From Treponema sp. (lineage in GTDB: Bacteria > Spirochaetota > Spirochaetia > Treponematales > Treponemataceae): DNA of 5,354 nucleotides. The stretch lies in assembly GCA_016282455.1 (NCBI GenBank), contig JAEEKM010000169.1, forward strand, positions 1-5,354, given 5' to 3'. The notes under the pieces were generated by a model. That model was not told the DNA's origin, ran no database searches, and saw nothing but the letters and a program-made list of their open reading frames with translations. The position numbers and the translations under genes are program-made. Shown in pieces: positions 1-5,354 of this stretch (position 1 is the first letter of the stretch; every line of letters starts with the position of its first letter).

Positions 1-5
1 GTTGG

Positions 6-953
6 TTATTTTACTAAATCCGCAAGAGCTTTGTCGTAGCGCTTTGCCACACTCTTAGAAAGAGTAAATCCATAAGGACTTGAAGAAGATGAGGCACTTA
101 CTTCGCTTGAATCATCATCATAAGAGGCAAGTGAAATAACCGTGTCATTTCCAAAAGCAGTAATGGTAAGGGTTACCGCTGCGTTTACAGGAACTTCCTC
201 ATCTTTCCAGGAAGCAACATTAAGGGAAGCAAGACTGTTAATCCACTGCCCTACTTTTGTGTCATCCAGTTCTGCAGAAGAAAGGGAAGTTGTATTTTCA
301 GAAAGCAGCCAGAGGGCAGGTGTAATTCCTTCTTCGGAAGCAGCATCCACCTGCGGGGCAGATTTTTGAATTGTAAAAGTTCCCTTTGCATTTTTTACAG
401 AAACTTTTGTAACGGCAGCAGAATCAAGAGAATACACCTGTTTGCTTCTGAGTTTGTCTGCATCAGTGCTGAAAGTATTGTGAAGGGGGCCGCTTGCAAG
501 ATTAACTGCATTTTTTCCGTCAGCCTGCACATAGCACTGACTGTTTGTAGAAGTATTTTTTCCAACAGTAAGTGTGCGCAGAAGTTTACTTCCGTTATAG
601 GCAGTAACAACAATTTTGTCTTCATCCCCAAGACCATAGCGTTCTGCATCTGAAGAAGAAGTGGAGGCTACTCCAAGAAGCTTTACATTCTTTACTGCTT
701 TTACAAGAGCTTCCACAAGGGCAGTATCGGCAGGATATTTTTTCTCTCCTGCATACCAGACGGAATCTTTCTTTTCAACAGTAAGTGTGCGGCTTCCGTT
801 TGCAGAAGTCAGTTCAATTTTATCAATGTCGTCAGAAATTGTAAGGTCTACAATCTTACTTTTACCTGTAAAGGTAAGCTGAAGAATGTACACAAGTGCA
901 AAAACTGCAATGAGGGAAAGAAGAACTATTTTGCGTGTAGAAAAATTTTTCAT
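6..953 (-). CDS. DUF4340 domain protein, membrane-anchored, last gene of the operon seen here
   Basis: This 315-residue protein has a Lys/Arg-containing N-terminus and one hydrophobic segment (about 9-27) that looks like an uncleaved anchor: there is no lipobox cysteine and no clear AxA cleavage site. The rest should be extracytoplasmic. DUF4340 hallmarks are visible: a beta strand and Trp (W66) before the PAD of KKYPADTALVEALV (71-84), then YGLGDED (106-112), LTVGK (128-132) and DKLRSKQVYSL (166-176). A short strand-turn-strand pattern recurs (near 45-60, 114-132, 183-197). The C-terminal third has an acidic and serine-rich patch (279-292) before the final helix. In many bacteria DUF4340 proteins are encoded directly after GldG-like genes of ABC-2 systems, as here, so a joint role in the same envelope complex is likely, but no biochemical activity is established. 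The stop codon lies 5 bases from the window edge, so I cannot see whether the operon continues or ends here. Confidence 0.9.
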   Translation of the reverse strand: MKNFSTRKIVLLSLIAVFALVYILQLTFTGKSKIVDLTISDDIDKIELTSANGSRTLTVEKKDSVWYAGEKKYPADTALVEALVKAVKNVKLLGVASTSSSDAERYGLGDEDKIVVTAYNGSKLLRTLTVGKNTSTNSQCYVQADGKNAVNLASGPLHNTFSTDADKLRSKQVYSLDSAAVTKVSVKNAKGTFTIQKSAPQVDAASEEGITPALWLLSENTTSLSSAELDDTKVGQWINSLASLNVASWKDEEVPVNAAVTLTITAFGNDTVISLASYDDDSSEVSASSSSSPYGFTLSKSVAKRYDKALADLVK

Positions 954-961
954 TTTATACT

Positions 962-966
962 CTCCT
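962..966 (-). promoter_or_regulatory. ribosome binding site AGGAG of the DUF4340 gene
   Basis: AGGAG lies 8 bases before the ATG at 953. Its first two bases fall in the TAG stop codon of the GldG-like gene, so ribosomes ending there would sit on the site. This points to coupled translation. Confidence 0.75.
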
Positions 967-3037
967 ATTCCTTAGATCCTTTTTTCATTTCGCGCTGATC
1001 ATTTGCATTGTAATGAAGGCGAATCTGTTCACGATGTCTGCGGCGTGCAAGATAAACAAAGAGTCCTGCAAGAGCAACAAGAACTGCAAGTCCTGCCTGG
1101 TTGAAGATTTTTGCAAAGTTCACTCCGGCACCGCTTGTTTTGTTAAGGATGTAAAGGCTCTGGGCTTTTGTACGCATTGCACAGAAGTCTTCGTTGCCAT
1201 TCATGTAGTCAACAGCATTGCGGACAAAAAGTGCAACAGGTTCAGTGCTGCCTTCTGAAATGACCATGGGAGAAGTAATCTGTGAACTTCCTGCCACGAA
1301 CACTTTTCCACTCTGAGTACTTGAAGTGATGTGAGAAGAACCGCTCATAGAAGTTTCTTCTGTTTTTTCAGCAGGGTTTGAATCAAAGGCACTCTGGAAT
1401 TTTCCTTCTACAAGAACGGCAAGATTTTCCTGCTTCATTGTAGACTTGTCTTCCGGCGGCTGATTAAAAAGAGGACTCAGCATGATGTTGTTTGAAAGAA
1501 TCCATGAGTCAGGAGAACTCTTTGCAAGAACAGTAAGTTTTGCATCTTTGTTTTCCTTTGCTTTTTCTACATCAATTGCACTGGGCTGGTAGAAGAGCAC
1601 CATGGAAAGATTTTTTGTTACAGGATTTTTCTGATTGAGGGCACTGCGGGGCATGATGGGAACATAATAGAAATTAAGTTTTCCGTACTGCCTGTCATTT
1701 CTTGTAAAGCAGTTTTCATCCATTACGTAACCCTTCTTTACATAAAGACCGTACTTTTCAAGCAGTTTTTCCATACCTGTGTTTACAGGAAGGTACTGGG
1801 GCTGCTGGTAATACTGATTCTGTCCCTGGGGAGCAATTTCCTGATAGCTGTCAAGGAAGAGCATGAGGGAACCACCGCGGAGTACAAACTGATCGAGCTT
1901 ATAAAGTTCTTCTTCACTTAAGGGAGATTTTGGTCCGTTTACAATTACAGTCTGAACGCCAACAGGAATATCTTTTTCTGCAAGGTTCACTTCTTCAAGA
2001 GAATATACGTCAGAAAGAAGTCCTGCAAAATTTCCGGCTCCCTGTTCTGCATCTTCAACACTTGCTTCTCCATGACCTGTTACATAGGCAACGGCGGTTG
2101 TGCGGGAAACAAGACTTTCTACGGAAGATGCAATGTTTTCTTCAAGATTGTCCAGTCCTGCAATTACATAAGAGAAAATCATGTTCTGCATCTGAAGCGG
2201 AACTACACGGCTTTTTTCTCCATACTCAAGTACAAGACCAATAACACCGTTTGAAGTTGTACCGTCAGAATTTTTCCAGCTTACATTCTGAATGCCGTAC
2301 TTTTGTGCAAGGGCAAGGGCATCTTCCGAAGAAGGATTTATTTTCTGATATTCAATTTTACCCTGATATTTTTTATTTGCATTTTCATAAGCCTTTTGAA
2401 CGGAAGAATCAATTTTATTGAATCCGCTTATGCCAAAGTTTGAAAGTGCATCTGTAAGATAGAGGGTCATCTGAACTTTACCTGCAAGACCGGAGAGAGC
2501 ATTTGTACTTGCAATTACCTTGCTGATTGTGGTGGTAAGGTTGTACTCAAAACCGTCGCTTGTGGTAATGTTGTCCAGTTTTTCAATCTGGTCTGCGTAA
2601 GTGATTACAAGACCCATGAAGGCATTTTTAAAACCAACCTCGTTGTTTTTTACCTCACGAATCTGTACCTGCTGAAGTCCGTAGGTCTGGGCGATGGACT
2701 GGTTTTCAGGCTTGTCCATGTTAAAGTATTCGTAGCTGAAGTTTTTGTTTGCAGCACCCGCATACTCTACAAGGATGTCCTTCACATACTGTTCAACTCC
2801 GGCATAGGGAGCAGGAAGATTTTTTGAAAAGAAGACTTTTACGCTTAAAGGTTCTTCTATTGTTTTTACAACTTCCTTACTTGCTTTGGAAAGTGAATAG
2901 GAACGCGGAGCAGTTAAGTCAAGGCGAACGAAGGCCCTCACGGCAACAAGATTTATAAGCACAAGCAGAATGGCAAAAAGCCAGATGTCGCTTGCAGACC
3001 CCTTGAGCCAGTTTACAAACTTAGATTCTTTTTTCAT
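965..3037 (-). CDS. GldG-like ABC transporter auxiliary protein, double membrane anchor
   Basis: This 690-residue protein belongs to the GldG / ABC_transp_aux family (Pfam PF09822 type). A positively charged start leads into one membrane helix (about 18-36). It is followed by the family motif LDLTAPRSYSLSKAS (39-53), where the extracytoplasmic part begins. A second helix lies at about 645-665 and is followed by RRRHRE, so both ends should be cytoplasmic with roughly 600 residues outside. Residues 64-309 contain two related modules. Next comes an alpha/beta domain with YVTGHGE (318-324), VNGPKSPLSEEE (367-377) and the strand LMLFLDSY (391-398), similar to the domain GldG shares with the IFT52 family. 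A Gln/Tyr-rich insert (403-416) follows. VFVAGSSQITSP (579-590) and the stretch DYMNGNEDFCAMRTK (610-624) are typical late motifs of the family. The gene begins 2 bases after the permease gene. The protein probably acts as an extracytoplasmic accessory subunit of the transporter. The exact function is unknown, and the gliding link of the name should not be carried over. Confidence 0.92.
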   Translation of the reverse strand: MKKESKFVNWLKGSASDIWLFAILLVLINLVAVRAFVRLDLTAPRSYSLSKASKEVVKTIEEPLSVKVFFSKNLPAPYAGVEQYVKDILVEYAGAANKNFSYEYFNMDKPENQSIAQTYGLQQVQIREVKNNEVGFKNAFMGLVITYADQIEKLDNITTSDGFEYNLTTTISKVIASTNALSGLAGKVQMTLYLTDALSNFGISGFNKIDSSVQKAYENANKKYQGKIEYQKINPSSEDALALAQKYGIQNVSWKNSDGTTSNGVIGLVLEYGEKSRVVPLQMQNMIFSYVIAGLDNLEENIASSVESLVSRTTAVAYVTGHGEASVEDAEQGAGNFAGLLSDVYSLEEVNLAEKDIPVGVQTVIVNGPKSPLSEEELYKLDQFVLRGGSLMLFLDSYQEIAPQGQNQYYQQPQYLPVNTGMEKLLEKYGLYVKKGYVMDENCFTRNDRQYGKLNFYYVPIMPRSALNQKNPVTKNLSMVLFYQPSAIDVEKAKENKDAKLTVLAKSSPDSWILSNNIMLSPLFNQPPEDKSTMKQENLAVLVEGKFQSAFDSNPAEKTEETSMSGSSHITSSTQSGKVFVAGSSQITSPMVISEGSTEPVALFVRNAVDYMNGNEDFCAMRTKAQSLYILNKTSGAGVNFAKIFNQAGLAVLVALAGLFVYLARRRHREQIRLHYNANDQREMKKGSKE

Positions 3038-3039
3038 GG

Positions 3040-3780
3040 TTATGACCTCCTCTCACCACGGACAGTGCGTACAGTGAGCACAAGGAAGATTGCAGTCACT
3101 GAAAGAAAATAAAGCACGTCACGGCTGTCAATTATTCCCCTGGAGATAGAATCAAAATGCTCGGAAGCAGAAATGAAAGTGATGAAAGAAACAAGGGGAG
3201 ACGGTAAAAGTACGGAGAAGAAACTTACCAGCGAAAGTGCAAGACAGATTGCCAGTGCTACAAAGAAAGATAAAATCTGATTCTTTGTGATTGCAGAAGC
3301 GAATACTCCGATTGCACTAAAACTTGCTGCAAGAAGAACTGCTCCAAGATAACCGCCGATGATGGGACCAAAATCAGGAGTTCCAAAAACTGCACAGGTT
3401 ACAACGTAAGAAAGGGTTGGAACTAAAAGTACTGCAGCAGAAACAAAAGATGCAAGATACTTTCCTGCAACCACCTGATTGGGTGTTACCGGAAGTGTCA
3501 TGAGAGTTTCAAGAGAGCCGCTTCTTTTTTCTTCACTAAAAACCCTCATGGTAAGGGCCGGTACAAATACTGCAAAGAGTATGGGGAGAAGGGAAAAGAA
3601 ACCGCGGAGTTCTGCACGGCGTGAAATGAAAAATGTCTGGAAGAAGAAAAATCCTGCAAAGGCAAGAAAGAGAACACAGACAATGTATGCCACAGGGCTT
3701 GTAAAATATGCGGCCAGTTCCCTTTTCATTATGATTGTCCATGATGCTTTACGGACAGAGCTTTTGCTTTCATTACTCAT
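3040..3780 (-). CDS. ABC-2 family permease (GldF-like)
   Basis: This 246-residue inner-membrane protein is the probable channel subunit for the ATPase. After a polar N-terminus comes an amphipathic stretch (ITMKREL-like, residues 16-22), then about six hydrophobic segments near 30-50, 61-81, 107-130, 141-163, 168-193 and 221-240. Family landmarks are the loop FSEEKRSGSLETLMTLPVT (81-99), where ABC-2 permeases are expected to contact the ATPase, and FDSISRGIIDSRDVLYF (209-225) before the last helix, characteristic of the GldF/ABC-2 type. The ATG at 3780 is chosen over a TTG seven codons upstream because AGGAGG sits just before it. The start overlaps the ATPase stop as ATGAGTAA, which suggests translational coupling and equal production. 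The permease is probably a homodimer, since only one permease gene is present. The substrate cannot be read from the sequence. Confidence 0.94.
   Translation of the reverse strand: MSNESKSSVRKASWTIIMKRELAAYFTSPVAYIVCVLFLAFAGFFFFQTFFISRRAELRGFFSLLPILFAVFVPALTMRVFSEEKRSGSLETLMTLPVTPNQVVAGKYLASFVSAAVLLVPTLSYVVTCAVFGTPDFGPIIGGYLGAVLLAASFSAIGVFASAITKNQILSFFVALAICLALSLVSFFSVLLPSPLVSFITFISASEHFDSISRGIIDSRDVLYFLSVTAIFLVLTVRTVRGERRS
3045..3052 (-). promoter_or_regulatory. ribosome binding site GAGGAGGT of the GldG-like gene
   Basis: GAGGAGGT lies 7 bases before the ATG at 3037. It is nearly the full anti-Shine-Dalgarno complement and doubles as the Glu-Arg-Arg codons at the end of the permease gene. 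This is the strongest site in the window, which fits a high or coupled rate of translation of the accessory subunit. Confidence 0.85.
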
Positions 3781-4723
3781 GGCTTTCCTCCTTTGGTTCA
3801 ACTGTTGTCAGTTCACGGAAGACATCTTCAAGACTGCTCTTGTGGAGCTGCATTTCATAAAGATCCCAGTTGTGGGTAAGAATGAGTCTTGAAAGATCCG
3901 GTCTGATTTCTTCACTACCGCTGAGGGAAACGGAAGCACGAAGTTTGTTTCCTTCTGATGTAACTGCAACTGACCTTACACCGGGCAAAGTGTTAAGCAC
4001 GGACTTTGCTTCTTCTGCACTGGCGTTGGAAATGAGCACTTCAATTTCACCGCCGCTTTCTTCTCCGTACTTTGCCCTTAAATCTTCTGTAGGTGCGTCT
4101 GCAACTTTTTTACCGCCGGAAATAATAATCACACGGCTGCAGAGCATTTCTACTTCGCTCAAAATATGGGTTGAAATGATGACGGTTCTTGTCTCACCGA
4201 TTTTTTTAATAAGGGCACGTACTTCTGAAACCTGGTTGGGGTCAAGACCACTGGTAGGTTCGTCCAGAATAAGAATTTCGGGGTCGCCCATAAGTGCATG
4301 AGCAAGACCAACACGCTGTTTGTTTCCTCTGGAAAGATCACCAATGTTTTTGTGCATTACTTCTGTAAGGCCGCACACATGGGAAAGTTCCTCCACTTTG
4401 GAAGAGGGGTCTACACCTTCCATCTTTGCAACATAGGCAAGATAGTCTGCAACAATCATGTCGCTGTAAAGAGGTGCACTCTCAGGCATGTATCCGATTT
4501 TTCTTTTTGCATTTACGGCATTTGCATGCATGACTTCACCGTCGATTTTTACTGAACCTTCTGTTGGTTCAAGAAAGCCGGTAATCATGCGCATGGTGGT
4601 GGTTTTTCCAGCACCGTTGGGGCCCAGAAGACCTACGATTTCTCCTGTCTGAATGGAAAAACTAATGTCGTCAACTGCACGGAAGGTCCCGAACATACGG
4701 GAAACGTGCTCAACTTCAATCAT
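3773..4723 (-). CDS. ABC transporter ATP-binding protein (ABC-2 / GldA-like)
   Basis: This is a 316-residue cytoplasmic ATPase that would power the permease encoded next. Walker A is GPNGAGKTT (residues 34-42). The Q-loop region reads GYMPESAPLY (78-87), with Glu in place of Gln, as is common in this subfamily. The signature motif is LSRGNKQR (130-137), Walker B with its catalytic Glu is ILILDEP (150-156), the D-loop is SGLDP (158-162), and the switch His is in STH (His186). After the nucleotide-binding domain comes an extra domain (about 226-305) ending in LEDVFREL, typical of ABC-2 drug/GldA-type ATPases. The start is set at the ATG at 4723 because the family begins with MIEVxxVSRxFG and a GGAG site precedes it; a longer TTG-initiated frame from 4756 is unlikely. 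The gene is first in the operon and its last 8 bases overlap the permease gene. All catalytic motifs look intact. The substrate is unknown; the GldA resemblance comes from sequence style and gene context, not from proven orthology. Confidence 0.95.
   Translation of the reverse strand: MIEVEHVSRMFGTFRAVDDISFSIQTGEIVGLLGPNGAGKTTTMRMITGFLEPTEGSVKIDGEVMHANAVNAKRKIGYMPESAPLYSDMIVADYLAYVAKMEGVDPSSKVEELSHVCGLTEVMHKNIGDLSRGNKQRVGLAHALMGDPEILILDEPTSGLDPNQVSEVRALIKKIGETRTVIISTHILSEVEMLCSRVIIISGGKKVADAPTEDLRAKYGEESGGEIEVLISNASAEEAKSVLNTLPGVRSVAVTSEGNKLRASVSLSGSEEIRPDLSRLILTHNWDLYEMQLHKSSLEDVFRELTTVEPKEESHE
3787..3792 (-). promoter_or_regulatory. ribosome binding site AGGAGG of the permease gene
   Basis: A full AGGAGG lies 6 bases before the ATG at 3780, inside the end of the ATPase gene. 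It fixes the permease start at that ATG. An in-frame TTG at 3801 lies upstream of this site and would place the site inside the coding region. Confidence 0.85.
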
Positions 4724-4730
4724 CGCGTCA

Positions 4731-4734
4731 CTCC
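4731..4734 (-). promoter_or_regulatory. ribosome binding site GGAG of the ATPase gene
   Basis: GGAG lies 7 bases before the ATG at 4723. It supports that ATG over the in-frame TTG at 4756, which lacks any purine-rich sequence upstream and coincides with the predicted -10 box. Confidence 0.75.
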
Positions 4735-4755
4735 AGTTTTTTGATTTTTGCTTCA

Positions 4756-4784
4756 ATAATAATAAAAACTTTGGCTAAAGTCCA
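4756..4784 (-). promoter_or_regulatory. predicted sigma70-type promoter of the ABC/GldG/DUF4340 operon
   Basis: Read on the minus strand, a -35-like TGGACT (4779-4784, 4 of 6 matches to TTGACA) is followed after exactly 17 bases by TATTAT (4756-4761, 5 of 6 matches to TATAAT). Transcription would start near 4749 and give a short leader of about 26 bases that carries the ribosome binding site of the ATPase gene. This is the only sizeable non-coding gap in the window and it precedes the first gene of a tightly packed operon. The region is AT-rich (TTATTATTATT), so the exact -10 hexamer could be shifted by three bases. Confidence 0.5.
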
Positions 4785-4797
4785 TAGAAAATGCAAA

Positions 4798-4807
4798 ACA
4801 TATATGT
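4798..4807. promoter_or_regulatory. 10-bp palindrome ACATATATGT, possible operator
   Basis: ACATATATGT is a perfect inverted repeat. It lies 13 bases upstream of the predicted -35 box of the ABC operon, and its centre is about 53 bases upstream of the predicted transcription start. That placement would suit a regulator site. The stretch is AT-rich, so a 10-bp palindrome could arise by chance, and no second copy is seen in the window. The function is inference only. Confidence 0.2.
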
Positions 4808-4860
4808 AATGCGGTTCCCGCTGGGAGTGGCAGAATACTTTTTCCAGAAATATAAAAAAA

Positions 4861-5354
4861 TTAAAGAGCGTTTATTCCCACATAAGCAGAAGATGCACGG
4901 TATTCAGTTGGAGTTTTTCCGGTGTGTTTTTTGAAGTCGTCGTAAAACTGGCGTCTGCTTCCGTAACCGCATTGAAGGGCCACTTCTTCTACGCCTGCAA
5001 AAGTTTCCCTGAGTCTTGAACAGGCAAGTTCTATGCGGCGTTTTTGAATGTACTGCCCCAGGGGAACTTCCATTTCTTCCTTAAAACACCTGCCAAGATA
5101 ATCTGCATTCACTTTTAAAAGCGAAGCAAAATATTTCACGCTGGCATCTGGATTACTAAGTTCATCTTCTATTTTTTCCAGAACCTGCTTTACAAGCGCA
5201 TTAGTTTTTTCAGAAGAAGAAGTATTTTTATCTGCCTGCTGCAGGGCATATTCTTCTGCAAAAGAAAGAAGAAGGGACAAAACTTTTCCGCGGTAAACAA
5301 GAGGTGAAAAAGAAGGATGCTCATACTCCCACAAAAGTTCAGAAAAAGCATTCA
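4861..5354 (-). CDS. AraC/XylS-family transcriptional regulator, C-terminal part (5' end outside window)
   Basis: Only the last 163 complete codons are present. The frame stays open to the window edge, so the N-terminal part is missing. The C-terminal 100 or so residues form a typical AraC DNA-binding domain with two helix-turn-helix units. The first is at about 5071-5142 (VKYFASLLKVNADYLGRCFK). The second is at about 4918-4992 and ends in the family hallmark FKKHTGKTPTEYR, preceded by the usual GYGSRRQFYDDF. Between them lies the linking helix with KRRIELACSRL. The region upstream of 5142 is helical and ends in a polar Ser/Lys/Asn linker (about 5190-5230). It gives no clue to the ligand, because the sensing part is cut off. 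Proteins of this family bind promoter DNA, usually as dimers, and often activate sugar or stress genes. The gene ends 137 bases before the ABC operon in the same direction. It could regulate that operon, but nothing here proves it. The family call is secure; the target is unknown. Confidence 0.93.
   Translation of the reverse strand, partial: NAFSELLWEYEHPSFSPLVYRGKVLSLLLSFAEEYALQQADKNTSSSEKTNALVKQVLEKIEDELSNPDASVKYFASLLKVNADYLGRCFKEEMEVPLGQYIQKRRIELACSRLRETFAGVEEVALQCGYGSRRQFYDDFKKHTGKTPTEYRASSAYVGINAL

Noticed and set aside
3479..4301. Long + strand open frames (137 and 143 codons) across the ATPase and permease genes
   Set aside because: They lie antisense to genes with full family motifs, resemble no family I know, and no ribosome binding site was evident. 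They are shadow frames.
4724..4756. TTG start of the ATPase at 4756
   Set aside because: It has no Shine-Dalgarno sequence, overlaps the predicted -10 box, and adds residues not expected in the family. The ATG at 4723 has GGAG at the right distance.
4811..4831. Possible hairpin terminator after the AraC gene (TCCC-GCT-GGGA)
   Set aside because: The perfect stem is only 4 bp. On the minus strand the flanks do not pair and no U-run follows. On the + strand wobble pairs extend it, but no gene there needs a terminator.
4854..4860. Run of seven T on the minus strand directly after the AraC stop codon
   Set aside because: No GC-rich hairpin lies just before it in the end of the gene, so it does not form an intrinsic terminator.
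5332..5334. TTG at 5332-5334 as the start of the AraC gene
   Set aside because: The frame stays open upstream to the window edge (six more codons and part of a seventh), and AraC regulators are usually much longer. The gene is cut by the window.
1..5354. CRISPR array, insertion sequence, tRNA or rRNA
   Set aside because: I saw no regularly spaced repeats, transposase motifs, terminal inverted repeats or RNA gene signatures on either strand.

Overview
All the genes I can support in this 5.35 kb window lie on the minus strand, so transcription runs from high to low coordinates. The window holds the 3' end of an AraC/XylS-type regulator gene (4861-5354, cut by the window edge). A 137-base non-coding gap follows, and then a compact four-gene operon that nearly fills the rest. 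In transcription order its products are an ABC-2-type ATPase (3773-4723), an ABC-2 permease with about six membrane segments (3040-3780), a 690-residue GldG-like protein anchored at both ends (965-3037), and a membrane-anchored DUF4340 protein (6-953). The + strand reading frames overlap these genes and look like shadows.

The four operon genes are tightly packed. The ATPase and permease genes overlap by 8 bases (ATGAGTAA), the permease and GldG-like genes are 2 bases apart, and the GldG-like and DUF4340 genes are 11 bases apart. Each gene has a purine-rich Shine-Dalgarno sequence. Those of the three downstream genes lie in, or touch, the end of the gene before them. A plausible sigma70-type promoter (TGGACT-N17-TATTAT) sits just upstream of the ATPase gene, so all four proteins are probably made from one transcript.

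The set resembles the GldA/GldF/GldG ABC system first described in gliding Bacteroidetes, with a DUF4340 protein added. Similar ATPase-permease-GldG-DUF4340 sets are known in bacteria that do not glide, including spirochaetes and clostridia, where the substrate and role are not established. The likely architecture is a cytoplasmic ATPase driving a six-helix permease, with GldG and DUF4340 as accessory subunits whose large domains face outward across the inner membrane. Nothing in the window shows gliding or identifies a substrate.

The organism cannot be fixed from this sequence. Moderate GC (low 40s percent by eye), strong AGGAGG-type ribosome binding sites and this gene order would suit a host-associated Treponema-like spirochaete. 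A clostridium remains possible. I see no mobile element, tRNA, rRNA, CRISPR array or convincing intrinsic terminator. I found no clear sign of a wholly new system. The most interesting points are internal repeats in the GldG-like and DUF4340 proteins, start-codon corrections for two genes, and a small regulatory region that may carry an operator.
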